Assembly (NCBI GenBank): GCA_029204225.1
Contig: CM055105.1
Coordinates: 18,145,226 to 18,209,225, forward strand
Origin: Diphasiastrum complanatum
Taxonomy: Eukaryota > Streptophyta > Lycopodiopsida > Lycopodiales > Lycopodiaceae
Direction of reading: 5' to 3'
Length of the DNA: 64,000 bases
Below are positions 47,617-58,754 of the stretch, one piece after another. A program made the position numbers and the translations under genes. Numbering within the stretch: position 1 is the first letter of the stretch; the number at the start of each line of letters is the position of its first letter. Below the pieces are notes generated by a model. That model saw only the letters and a list, made by a program, of their open reading frames with translations. It was not told where the DNA came from and did not search any database.

Positions 47617-48134
47617 TGTCCAGCAATGGACAAATTCAATGGCTTGTTGTGTAAAGGCATCCTGCCTGTCAGTGATGGCCATAATACTCTTCACTACATC
47701 GCTTCAGTTCTGCTTATTAGGTAGCGCTTGTTTGCTATCCGTCTCCTTATACATATGAATGCATATTCTCTTTCGAAGAGCAGTGATGGACTAGCTTCTT
47801 TGAAGCTAGTCGTTTGCTTCAAATTAAACACTTTTTAATGCTTCTGTCCAGCATTGGACAGCTAGCATACCTTGTGCACTTTGGTAAATAGTTATGCAAG
47901 TTAGATGTGCTTCCTGTCCAGTGATGGATAGCAAGCCTCATCTCCCACTTTCTGCCATAAAAGCAAAACACACCCCACTACCCAACGATGGATAGTGGGC
48001 TCACACATACTTTAGTCTCTGATGGTCTTCAAAGTTATCATGCTTGCTGTCCAATGATGGACAGAAGGCCGAAACATTTTGTAAATAATGGCCATTTCTT
48101 ACATTCACACCTTCTACTATCCAGCAATGGATAG
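47617..48134. repeat. Periodic array of hairpin-forming palindromes
   Basis: Five well-formed imperfect palindromes lie at 47844-47861, 47914-47931, 47978-47995, 48047-48064 and 48117-48134, spaced 70, 64, 69 and 70 bases. One more is at 47617-47632 and degenerate versions lie near 47665 and 47775. The core is CTGTCCA-N4-TGGACAG or CTATCCA-N4-TGGATAG. Arms extend further in some copies, for example CCCACTACCCA with TGGATAGTGGG. The G-C to A-T exchange occurs in both arms together, as in a conserved stem. The sequence between cores is much less conserved. No ORF crosses the array. Confidence 0.8.
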
Positions 48135-48912
48135 AAGGACCGTTGATAGCTCATCTCTAAGAGTTGGCTCTACTCTTTGAGTTTAATATGTTGAATTTCT
48201 CATATGACGTTTTTTATGTTTCCTTACTCTACGATACTAAACTGAAACTGGTGTATGTGATAGCATCATCTTTTAATATGGCCTGTTATCTTCTACCTTC
48301 TGGTTCATACTCAAACCGAGCATGATCACACTCAAAGCAAAGGTATGCTACTTACTGAAACTTCACAAAGCTGACTATCTAACACACTCCATATACTTTA
48401 TCTGAGAGGTTTTCTACTCTTAAACGTAACTATGGACTAAAAAAACTATTTTTTTTGTTGTTATGATATAAAGATAAAACTTTTACGGAAAAAACAACAA
48501 TGGTAGCCTCTCAAAAAGCCTCGTCTACAAACATTCAAGTACAACTTCTTGTTATCAATTCAGGTGCGAATTCTACAAGACACAAGCATAAATGGGATAA
48601 GTAGTTTCGAAATTATTTTTTTTTACGTCTCTTCGAAAAGCCTCTTCCTTCTGTCAATAAAAACGACTTAAGAAAAAAGATACTATTTTCCAAAAAGCAA
48701 CAATTTGCTAATTAATCCGCAAAGAAACTCTTGTCAATAAAAACTTACAGTAAGGACTCCAATAAAACAGTCTTAGACAGCATGGAAAGATGTAAGACAT
48801 GTTGTTTTTACGAAAGGATTAGAATGGCACGGATCTGCCCTAATATCTAGTAAAGACATTGGAACTCACTTACTAGTAACTAATAATGTCTATCCAAAGT
48901 GGCGTCTCCATA

Positions 48913-48949
48913 CCATGGTTGTTATATGATTTCTATATAACAATCATGG
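48913..48949. repeat. Near-perfect inverted repeat (hairpin)
   Basis: Arms of 15 bases, CCATGGTTGTTATAT against CCATGATTGTTATAT, around a 7-base loop. Confidence 0.85.
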
Positions 48950-49096
48950 CTTTGCTTAAAACCTACCCTATTAAGTGTTACTTTAGACCTTAGGTGAGAT
49001 ACAACTGGAAAGCATGGATATGCTCAGGAGTATGGATAGTAGTGCGTGACACACCTTGCTCTGTAACGGTCACTTGGATTAGCATAGCATGGATTT

Positions 49097-49108
49097 GCTC
49101 TAATACCA
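49097..49108 (-). promoter_or_regulatory. Primer-binding-site-like sequence
   Basis: Reads TGGTATTAGAGC on the minus strand, one base from the standard site. No clear LTR could be delimited beside it. Confidence 0.35.
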
Positions 49109-50162
49109 GCACACATGTCCACACCAAGTCTTTTGGCTAAGCAAAATGAAAACCGTTTAAACTTTTCATATTCTTTGCATAACTAAAAATGAACTGATAT
49201 GGACCAATTGATCGTAAGCTGATCAACATGTTGCTCGCCCTGATACGGTGATATGACGGCTTGGCCTATCACCAAAACAATGTTTTTTTTGGAAAGACTG
49301 GACTATGTTTCAAATTGCTATTCAAAACTGTTAAGTAGTATAACTCCTTTTGGACATGAATAACAACTGACGTTCAGCTATAACATCTGTCTTTCTCACA
49401 TAGCTATTTTGTGCGGTTTTGTTGCACTACCAGATTAAGCAATAAGACGTCAGACAGAATGTAGAAAAGCATTGCAATATTGACACGAATCTGAACGCAG
49501 AACAAACAGAGCTGTAATCAGATTAAGTATAGCAAAATATATAGGTCAATAATGCAGGTGAGCACAAGACGATAGCGGACGAAACCACATGCTACACAAA
49601 GCTAATCACACAATTAGTAAAGGTGATAAGCCTATTACTGATAATACATTTGGAAGAAAAACTTGATGCACGAAAACATCTACTTCGTCTATCTCTGATA
49701 AACTTCTGATGCTATTATGCTTGTTACTTGTTTTTCTTCTTCTTCTTTTGAATACGCAGATGGTATTCAATATATACATAATTCATAGGTGTGCAGATGA
49801 AGAAAGTACAAAGTATATGTGCTGTCTGTGGGATATCGTGGGTGGCTGCTGTCGTTGTCAGATCTAATTATACAGTGCATGGGATGGGCATGAAAAGGCC
49901 GCGACGTCAGCCTTCGCGAAAAATAACGTTGGTGAAAATGCGAAAAATGCGACACTCTAACAAATACCTTAAAAACTGATTTATAGTGTACCTTCGCTTT
50001 TCTATAAGGGCATCTTTGACATTTGTAAAATAGTTTTGCCTTTTTCGCCTGTGGAAATTTACTTGTATATATGCAGATAGTCGCATTTTATTCACCTATC
50101 TTATTTTATCTGTAAATATACAGACTGTGCGACAACACAAGTAAAATACAGCAGCATGAACT

Positions 50163-50240
50163 AACAGCTTGTTTCACTGGAATACCATATATCCAAGACT
50201 AGGAGTATACTGTATCCTATGTACTGGTCATGGACATAGC
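50163..50240 (-). mobile_element. Fragment of LTR B
   Basis: The reverse complement matches 21895-21975 (TATGTCCATGACCAGTAC and AGTATACTCCTAGTCTTGGA). Similarity ends abruptly on both sides. Confidence 0.7.
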
Positions 50241-51415
50241 ACAAAGACTCACGAAAATATGATGAAGCACCATCAAAAAACAAGATCATAATGCAATGTA
50301 TTATTGTGCGCTTTCATAGCATGTTAAAATTCAAGAATGCTCTGATAACATGGCAAAAATGAGGATCTAAAATATAAGTTAATACAAACTTTGTTATACC
50401 AACTCACAAACTAGAACATGCAACATGCATAAAAGAGTACACAATAAAGATCATGTAAAACCAATAATCCAACATGTGATATCCTAAGAGACATCGCTAG
50501 TATATGCTTGCTAGAGCTAGTGATTGATAAGAAAGATACTTGATATGGGACAACAATATCTCATGAGTCTTGATTATGAGTTGGAGATTTACCTTGTCCA
50601 TAGGCCAATGGCTAGATCTACTTTTTTTTATCTAAAATGTCAAATGAAATTTTCACACATTGACATGCTTTCAATGACTTTTATAGCCCATCTTTTTTGT
50701 TGCAATAAATGTTCCGGTTCACATACACAAACAATTACAAGGGTTTAAACATGCAAGCTCTTAAGGCTAGGTGGACTTTATATCTCAATTTGATGTGATT
50801 AAAACTCATCTAGTTGCTTTTCTTTCCTAGCCATATTGATGACATTAGGCTCAATAGAGATTCATGCTTCAATCAAAGCTTGACACATTTGTGTATTCTC
50901 TTTGAACAAGCAAAAATGAAACATCTACAATAACTTTGGAATGATTTTTTTTTTAAACTTTTTCCTCAAAAGTAGTTGATTCTTTTTAAGAATGCACACA
51001 TGTTCTCCACAATTAAAATCGAAGTCTTCTAAGCTGAAATGGTCATTATTTGATTGTGTGGCACATTCTCTTGCATCCACATCAAGAGAGGAGTAAAACT
51101 CTGAAACAAACACATGCAAAGACATGTCTCAAGAGGTTTGTGTTAGCTAACTCAAGGATTACCATCCAAGCATTATGAGCTTTAAAACCAAAGAGATTTC
51201 AACTTAAGAATGCAAGAATATCATTTGCTAAGTGACAATATTATGCAAAGAAAAACAACAAGTTCACCCTATTTGGTATCTCAAGGTTTTGTATCATGTT
51301 TGTTGTAAATGCATCATAGTGTCTACAAAATGGAACTTTCATTTCTCCAATAGTACACGACATTCAAAATCATTATTACCACTAGCTCAAAGTTGTTAAT
51401 TTGATGACAAAAATA

Positions 51416-51790
51416 AAATCCTTCCTAAAAATTCTCACCTTATCATGTACAATAAAAAAAGTTGATTCCAATTACACTCATAAAGATCAAACAATGTAAG
51501 AGGTCTATCCATGAAATATACAACCACTAGGATTTGAATCAAATAAACAAAAACCACTTAAATCTAGGCTCAAATTTATCTTTCCAAACTCATTTTGATC
51601 TTCCAAAATCCAATTCTCACTTTGTCAAGTAAAACAAGTAGATAATTCCAATAACATTCACAATTACTAATTTGCAGGTATTAATGTGAGGTCTACCCAC
51701 AAAATACGCAATCACTAAGGTTTGAGTTATGGAAACAAAAATTTATAAATGCTTAATTACATCTAGACCTAAAATTAATTCTTTTATATT
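51416..51790. repeat. Diverged tandem repeat, unit about 188 bases
   Basis: Two copies (about 51416-51600 and 51605-51790) share the order AAAATCC, TTCTCAC, GATTCCAAT/GATAATTCCAAT, GAGGTCTA, CACTA(A/G)G(A/G)TTTGA. A weaker third start may follow at 51792. Confidence 0.6.
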
Positions 51791-52596
51791 TTACTTTGAT
51801 CTCCTAAAACTTGCTCGCACACACACATTTTTCAAAATGAGATATCTTTTGTGCTTTAAAATGACATCATTTTTTTTTTATATGTTCCTTCCCAAATGCA
51901 CAAGTAGAATCAAACTCCATACTATTGTTGGGCAAATATCAATATTTTATAAAACAACTAAGTCATTGTATTGGAAGATTTGCTATTTTTAAAACCATGT
52001 TGATTCCTTTAAAGCAGGAACATGATACTAATACTTGGAAGATAAACCCTTGACTAACACAAAAGGAGATACTAGCCATGAAGTATCTCAACAACACACT
52101 TCATATTTTGTCACCTGAAAATTATGCTTTCTTAAATGGCTCATGGACGAAGCATGTCTCAAAATTCCAAATTTCAAATGATTGTACCTTTTGAACTCGA
52201 GATATGGGTGTCATATGCAATTTTCTTGTCTGTAGCACTATGTTGCAAAACTCATAGCTCATGTGCTCATATACAGCTTACTCTCTATTGAAGTGGAGCA
52301 ACATGTACAAACCTCTGATCACTATTTACTCTTGCAATGCTCTGCCAATTTAAAAACTACACAATCTAGAATTCCTTGAAAGTATAATCAATATTGTCTA
52401 AGAGGAAAGGGATAATCAATTCTCCTTTCTACTTGAATGGTTACAAACACCAAAAATATGGATTCTGCTAGCACGATTCCATGCAATGGCAAGCAACCAG
52501 ATGAAACGATGTTGAATGATTTATGTATAACTTGAGACAATAAAAACAATAGAACTTGGAACTGAAGACGTACAATAAGAATCTGAAGGTATGATT

Positions 52597-52600
<4 letters not shown>

Positions 52601-52628
<28 letters not shown>
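52601..52628. repeat. (GA)n microsatellite
   Basis: 28 bases of AG dinucleotides. The rest of 52629-52750 and 52830-53568 has no gene I can defend. One plus-strand stretch near 52935-53095 is bounded by AG and GT but is unidentified. Confidence 0.95.
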
Positions 52629-52630
<2 letters not shown>

Positions 52631-52750
52631 AGCCATTTAAGAAAGCAATTCAACCACATCTTCATTTCTCTCAGCTGCAACGTCAAAACTTGCAGACAGG
52701 ACTAGCAACATTGATTCTGGCTCACACATCTAGATGTGGTTAGTGTATCA

Positions 52751-53566
52751 TCAGCTTGTTTTCCCAAATTGATCAAAAAACTGTCGAGGAATCTGGTACT
52801 CTCGCTCTTCTTGATGAAATTCTTTTTCCCTGCTTTCAAAAGATAATATTAGGCGGTCCTAAAATACTACTCGAAAAAAATAATGCTTATAATATAGCAG
52901 AGTCACAGAAAAACGCATAATGTCATTCTCAGATATTTGGAATTGATGTACACATGCATTCATGGGCGTTAGACACATCATTTCAAGAAAGCCAAAGTTG
53001 TTTATCTTTGAGCATGCTACTAAATGGATCAGGACAGCATATTCTGTACTCATTGAATACTGTTTGTTCAAGGTGGATAATGTATTTGCAAACACAGGTG
53101 ATTTATACAATAAGATGCCATGGCAATACATTCTACATCAATGTTCAGGTACCATCTGACCATAAGGTTAGACCTTAAAACTAGTTTCTGGTATTTGAAA
53201 CTGTGGTAAGTCAAAAACAAATGCAGTCTCAAGATTTACAAGAGCTTACCTTGACTAAATCAAATCTGTTCACTTCCAGCAAGCCAATGCTACATATTTA
53301 TATGCATCCAATTCACCCCCACAAATTTTTAGCAGTGCCCAGATTTAAATTTGAGAGTCGTTGGGTTTTTCACATACGTAATTTTCTAGACAGTGGATAA
53401 CATGAATTGTAAGACCTTTAAACCTTCCTAGAAAAATAACCTCATGAATTGGGGCCTAAGAAGAGTTCATATAAAGGTAAGAGGCAAAACACATAATTCA
53501 TGATTCACACCTGGAAAAAATCTTTGACGCTTTTAGATTGCCATGTGTGTGTGGGTGGGTGGGTGC

Positions 53567-53621
<55 letters not shown>

Positions 53622-53823
53622 TTTCACGAATCAGCGATTCGAACAAGGAATCACGTTTCGATTCGGCCAATTCAAATTGGAAACCTGTTCGAATCGGTTA
53701 CAAAGTAAAAAAAAATTCAAAACAGCCCCAAAACCGAAAAAATGTTCGAATCGGCCGATTCGAACCTCGCCTGGGCGGTTCGAACTGTTCAAATCGGCCG
53801 ATTCAAACCGGTGCATGAAACAT

Positions 53824-53868
<45 letters not shown>

Positions 53869-55909
53869 ATTCTATTGTCCTTGAATGCTAAAAAACATAT
53901 AAGACCAAGTAGTACATTTCAAGTGTCCAAAATAAGACTCAAAAGTCCTCTAGAGTAAACTCTAAATAAATAAATAAACAAACTGTTTGCATAACTGAAA
54001 AGATACTGCAGCTGATACAATGATATAATGCTACAATGATCATCTGAGAGCCATAGATCCTGTCATACAAGAGAACAAAGCATATCCAGATGGAACTAGT
54101 CCACTACTAAACTCTACATTCCTACTTCACCCCAATCGTACTCCTAATCAATTCGGACAAACCCTCATCTGTCCTGAAACATCCCCAAACCTCCTCATAG
54201 AGTGGCATAACTACCAATAATTTGTGGAAAATCCCAACTCAGACAATCTCTATATAAATAGGTGTCTCGGGACTAAATCAAATGCCCTCTAAAAATCAAC
54301 AAAGCAGCAATACACCCTCTTATGCCTGGACTTAGCCTCTTCAATGATGGCTCTCAGTGCGAAGATGTGTTCAACAGTGGAATGTTGGGCCCGGAAGCCT
54401 GCCTGACCCAATGCATGTAATCTCTGAATCTTTGCCTCACTGCTAACAGTTGTCTGGAGGATGGTACCCTAGAGCTTCGCCACAATATGACCTATCATGA
54501 TGGTTCGGTAATTTCCAGGGTTCATACGGTCACCACTCTTATGGATGGGATGGATAATATTGGTACACCACGTTCATCAATATCGCCAAAATGTGGCCAT
54601 CGTGATAAGCCATTAAAAAAGGCTAACTCATGTGCCTCTCCCAACTAAAGAAAGTACTCACCATATTTAGTGATAGGGCCATCAACATCTGCCGATATCT
54701 TGATAATACCTATATCATCATTGTCCAGAATATGTGTCCGTAAAGGGTCTGTCTAGAAGATGTTCTGGCATTGAAGTCCCCAGCCAAAAGAACATGACCA
54801 TGCTCAGAAAATATGAGAGCATCTGAAGATAGGTCAGTATAAGGAGAGCCCATACAATCAGAGAAGACCTATGTCTCAGGAGGAAAACATCTCGAGCCAA
54901 TCCAATATTTCTACCCAATAAGCAGATCCAAAGAGAGCGTGCTTGCTCATTATGCTTAACCACCTCCAAGAGGGACTGTAGGGACTCTATGTAAAGACAA
55001 GCAATACTCCCTGATTCTCTGCCACCAACTGATCTAACCTCTGGGAGAAAAACTGAGTCCCAAATAAATCCCTGGACATGTGGTTATCCTCTATACTGAC
55101 TGGCTCTCATGCGTCTCTGTGAAGTGCATAATATCACACTGCCATATGAAATCCACTAAGTCTCCTGCCGCTGCAGATGAATGGAAACCATTACAGTTCC
55201 ATAAACCAAAACGAAGGTGTGGATGGGTCCTCGGGCCCCGGGAACCTCAAATCCCTAACTATGGGATACTGTACCGCTGGTAGATCCTCGGTCAAGATAT
55301 TTTGTTCATCCCTATACACCACATATCTGCCTGTACTTAGCCTCTGCGATTACTTTACGTCGTTCTTCCACCTATATATAGGTTAAATCCTCATCCATAA
55401 ATAATTTTGTCCCACGTGATTTGGCTCTTTGACATAGCACCGATTTCCTTTCTTCCAAAGATGTGAACCGGATGACCAAGGTGGCATCATCTTCTTTAGG
55501 TCTCCAAGCCGTTTCCAAACCATTACTATGGTGACTAAGAGTAGTTTTCAGAAATTGCTTGGCTTCATTTTCAGCATTTTGCATGTCCGGAATGCCTCTA
55601 ATCTGGATGTTGTGTATTTTTTGTTCATGCAGTCGTTCCTCCGACAAGGTGGCAGAAATAAAGGCCAGTGAGTAGATGGCTTACCGGAGTCTTGTGTTTC
55701 TTGATCTTGTTCTCTAACTCCTGGATCTTCGTGGTGGTAGATACTACTGGTTCCCATTGCTTCCTCTAAAGAGTTGATCTTGGCAACCATTGCTTCCCGC
55801 TCTATTGACATAGATTGCGCTGCTGCCACATCAGCAAGGGCTGCCACGGGGGCAGGCGCGGGAGACGTGGCAGGACGTCAGCATGGTGGGGGGATATGGC
55901 TGCCAGGAA

Positions 55910-55967
<58 letters not shown>

Positions 55968-56946
55968 AACCTTAATGCCTTCTGTTGCCTCCTTTGCTGA
56001 TTCTCTTCGTTGATGTTCAAGATTTCCTGCTTTACGCTTCGAGAAATCTGGCATGTCAAGAAGATTGTGAAAAGCCATGGTATGCATTCGCCACTGAAAT
56101 GATATTGTGTTGATACAGACTCAATCAAATACAGTTGCAGGTTACATTTTACTTTCCAAAAGAGAATTGAGGGTCAAAATAAAAATAAAATAAAATAAAT
56201 GCAACTCTTTTCCAGCGTGACCATTTTTTGATAACTACTGCAGCAAATACGCAACAACTTTGTCGCAGCAGTTCTTCTACTTGCAATAAGTGATATCCAT
56301 GTTATGTATTATTTTTGTAAGCCTAGAAGAATTAGAAGCAGAAAATCAACACCGGCCTCCTCTTCTTTCAATCTCAATCTTAGCATTGCAGTCATTTGCT
56401 TGCGCTCGTAGTCGCGCTGATCTTCTAGCTGCTGCTGCTTTAATGCTCTAGCTTCTTGAAGCTGCCGAACATGCTCCTCCTCAAGACTTTTTTGCACCTC
56501 TGCCTTCTTCATGCACGCATGCTCTTGTTCTTGGTATCGACTTAATGGAATGATGCCTACCTATTGGATATGGCCACAGAAGGTAAATCATGCAACTAGT
56601 ACATAACAGCCTACTTTTCCTGATCTATGAATCAGAAACTTACTTTTTCTGATCGAGTATCATGTTTCCTAGTGTTGCATATTACATCAACATTCAAATC
56701 AGAGATCAAGTATTGGAAATAAAACTTCAAATGTTCCAAGTTTATAGATCAATACTTTCAAAACTCCTAGTACAGGTAGTATGCTTGAGCTACAAAACAC
56801 TTTGCCATGTAATGTAAGTCATATGGCTGCATACAAAGTCATTTCCTTTTCTCTTCTCTTCGCTTTCTTTCCACCATTTTTTGGAACCTTTCTGCTGATC
56901 CTTCCAGAATTGCTCCAGTTCCAAACGCTTTGCAAGTTTTTCTCTT
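52751..56946 (-). CDS. Coiled-coil protein gene, partial, exons split by a LINE-bearing intron
   Basis: Minus-strand exons: 56946-56835 (after CTGCAG, before GTATGC), 56560-56351, 56093-55971 (after TTTCAG, before GTTGCT) and a probable last exon 52829-52751 ending in TGA. The first three join in phase. The link to the last does not, so one or more exons are missing. The protein is highly charged and helical: REKLAKRLELEQFWKDQQ, then YQEQEHACMKKAEVQKSLEE and RALKQQQLEDQRDYERK, then HTMAFHNLLDMPDFSKRK, ending REYQIPRQFFDQFGKTS. It is probably a structural coiled-coil protein. I do not recognise the family, and a ciliary or nuclear role would be speculation. The 5' end lies beyond 56946, possibly outside the window. 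Confidence 0.6.
53569..53618. repeat. (GA)n microsatellite, left half of a split tract
   Basis: About 50 bases of GA directly abutting the fold-back element at 53619. The tract resumes at 53826. Confidence 0.95.
53619..53825. mobile_element. Short fold-back element inserted in (GA)n
   Basis: About 205 bases. The left end is AATGTTTCACGAATCAGCG. The right end read in reverse is AATGTTTCATGCACCGG. The interior repeats palindromes such as TTCGAATCGGCCGATTCGAA. It has (GA)n on both sides. No coding capacity; related to the element at 12527-13362. Confidence 0.65.
53826..53865. repeat. (GA)n microsatellite, right half of a split tract
   Basis: About 40 bases of AG dinucleotides directly following the fold-back element. 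On the minus strand it is the (TC)n that immediately follows the LINE 3' end. Confidence 0.95.
53866..55912 (-). pseudogene. LINE (L1-like) with ORF1 and ORF2 remnants
   Basis: ORF1 (about 55850-55372) has a coiled-coil start (AALADVAAAQSMSIEREA) and the RRM-like part with IQIRGIP and KLFMDEDLT. ORF2 follows. The AP-endonuclease motif VLLAGDFNARTSSRQ is near 54780-54740 in one frame. RT begins NPGNYRTIMIGHIVAKL and GQAGFRAQHSTVEHIF near 54530-54380, then CCFVDFR and LYEEVWGCFRTDEG. The RT palm with its catalytic Asp pair and the C-terminus are missing, deleted near 54110. Stops and frame changes are frequent. The 3' end ATAGAATTC passes directly into (TC)n with no poly-A tail, and the 5' end is also preceded by (TC)n. 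It sits in an intron of the coiled-coil gene, same strand. Confidence 0.85.
55913..55966. repeat. (GA)n microsatellite at the LINE 5' side
   Basis: 54 bases of GA dinucleotides. On the minus strand it starts a few bases after the donor of exon 56093-55971 and ends at the LINE 5' end. Confidence 0.95.
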
Positions 56947-57162
56947 CTGCAGATAGAAGCAACGCAATGTCACATCACTTCGTAGCAATCAATCTTTCTC
57001 TCTCTCAATCTCTCTCCCAAGATATAACATGGAATATCTAAGAATAATCAAGTTAGAATATGCCAACTTTTGACACTCCATGTAACTTGATCAAAGCCAC
57101 ATAGATTTGCTCACAACTCCTAAAGCTGATCTAAATTTTATGACGGAGCCTTTTCTAAAGGA
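56947..57162. other. Short unassigned stretch
   Basis: CT-rich (about 56988-57020) intron-like sequence just upstream of the coiled-coil exon acceptor. Nothing else is seen. Confidence 0.4.
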
Positions 57163-58602
57163 TTAGTGAGAAATGTCAGCAACACAATTTGAAATAGATA
57201 TAGAATTTGAAGTAGATACATAGCCACATAGCTTTAGGTCCACCAATAGCCTCTTAATCCAAAGCACTTCCTTGGTTTTAGTTGTAAGTGCTTTATACTC
57301 GGATTTTGTGAAAGACAATGCAATAGTATCATGTTTCTTGGATAACCAAGATATAACAACATCACCAATAAATCTTGCATAAGCACTAATGGATCTCCTA
57401 TGCACTTTGTCTCTTGCAAAATCAGCATTCAAAAAAGCCATCAAACAGATATAAGATCCCCCAGTAAACGATGCCACAGTCGAGGGTACCTGACATGCAC
57501 CTAAAGTATCAATTTGGCCATCTTCCAATGAATGATCAAGGGGTTTTGCATATATTGACTCATCTTGGCTACACTAAATCTCAGATCTAATCTGAATATG
57601 CTTAGCCAAATGACGGAGCCTATAAGCCTCATATAGAAAGTGATGTCCATAAATGATGCTTCATCACTTCTTATAGGATATCTACAATTTGCTCCATCGA
57701 TACTTTTACAATGTTTCATTCCAAACTGATTGACATTTGACAGTGGCATAGCCTCTTACAACCTCAATGCCTAATATATATTGCACAAGTCCTAAACCCT
57801 GCATCTAAAATTGTCTTGATGTACAATGAAGGATCATGTGCACTATTTACAAAATCAATGGAGATGAGAACAGAATTCAACGAAGAATACCAACATCTTG
57901 TGGCTTGCTTGAGTAGATAAAGACTAATTCAAAAAACAATCTTTGCTCTTGGCCTATTTGAATGTATCCGTCGGGCTGCATCATTTAGATTTCTTCTAGC
58001 CATTTAAGAAGGCATTTGTGACTTCCACTTGCCACAAATCCACTTGAAGAGAGTTGCAAGGGAAATCAGTTTCCTGATTGTCACCATCTTAGCAACTGGA
58101 AAGCCTAGCTTTGAATCTGTTGATGAAACCATCTTGATTAACCTCTAATCTGAAAATCCATGTACATCCTATAGCTCTCTTCCCTTGAGGAAGATCTACC
58201 AACTCCCAAGTTTGATTCTCCATCAAAGGATTGTATTCATCATCCGTAGCGTTACACCATTGCTTTGATTTCATAGCCTCTTCAAGACAAGTAGGTTCTC
58301 ATTCAAATAACTCAAGAATGAGGAGGATGAACCTTCGTCTTGCTTACCCTTATCCACATAGGTGAGCCTTGATGGCTCCATCCTTGTCCTTGATGATCTT
58401 CTTCTCTTAAGTTGGCATGTAATTATTTTCACTCTCACTCGACTCCTCCCTATATTCTTCAAGTTCTTGCACCATGGAAGGGTTAGATACATCCTCATCC
58501 AAGAAGGATAAGTGTCCTTCATCAAACAAAACATCTTTACTAGCCACAAACTTCCTAGTAGTAGAAATTTACACTCTATTTCCTTTGTTATATTTACTAA
58601 AC
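57163..58602 (-). pseudogene. Ty1/copia Pol remnant
   Basis: Reading from 58602 downward: the integrase-RT linker (a KFVASKDVLFDEG-type block), then RT start NQTWELVDLPQGKRAIGCTWIFR, RT end FYMRLIGSVIWLSI and RFSVAKMSQYMQNP, then RNase H (NADFARDKVHRRSISAYARF, KHDTIALSFTKSEYKAL, LWIKRLLVDLKL). The central RT including the catalytic YVDD is not readable. Four frames are used, so it is old and inactive. No LTR or primer site is recognisable around it. Confidence 0.85.
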
Positions 58603-58689
58603 CCCATAGTTGCATCAAACCGCGGTTCGAACCTTCGAACCGAACTGGTTTTGCTGGAAAACGATCGCGCGGTCCAAAATCAATCCAGA

Positions 58690-58690
<1 letters not shown>
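58603..58690. mobile_element. One arm of a fold-back element
   Basis: ATAGTTGCATCAAACCGCGG followed by GTTCGAACCTTCGAACCG resembles the ends of the elements at 12527 and 53619. The arm runs into (GA)n at 58693 and no second arm is visible beyond the LINE. Confidence 0.4.

Positions 58691-58692
<2 letters not shown>

Positions 58693-58751
<59 letters not shown>
58693..58751. repeat. (GA)n microsatellite at the LINE 3' side
   Basis: 59 bases. On the minus strand it is (TC)n directly after GTTAATAAAGC, the LINE 3' end. Confidence 0.95.

Positions 58752-58754
<3 letters not shown>

Larger units (their letters stand above)
48135..52600. other. Long AT-rich intergenic stretch with scattered fragments
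   Basis: No gene can be supported in 4.5 kb. It holds a hairpin (48913-48949), a primer-site-like TGGTATTAGAGC on the minus strand (49097-49108) suggesting a decayed LTR element, an 80-base reversed match to LTR B (50163-50240) and a diverged tandem repeat (51416-51790). The open frame at 50524-50748 has no motif. Confidence 0.5.

Noticed and set aside
47617-48134. CRISPR array (regular palindromic repeats with differing spacers)
   Set aside because: The host is clearly a plant, no cas genes are present, the repeats are only about 18 bases and variable, and spacers show residual similarity. A hairpin minisatellite is the better description.
52935-53160. Plus-strand exon between AG at about 52940 and GT at about 53096
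   Set aside because: Two frames are open, neither has a recognisable motif, and it lies within the minus-strand coiled-coil gene region. Evidence is too weak.
55372-55847. Host RNA-binding protein gene
   Set aside because: The coiled coil plus the MDEDLT-type domain, with endonuclease and RT just downstream, identifies LINE ORF1.
6330-56946. A single giant gene joining the coiled-coil exons to the E3-E2 exons
   Set aside because: Same strand, but the coiled-coil gene has its own plausible terminal exon with a stop at 52751, and about 40 kb with no linking exons separates them.
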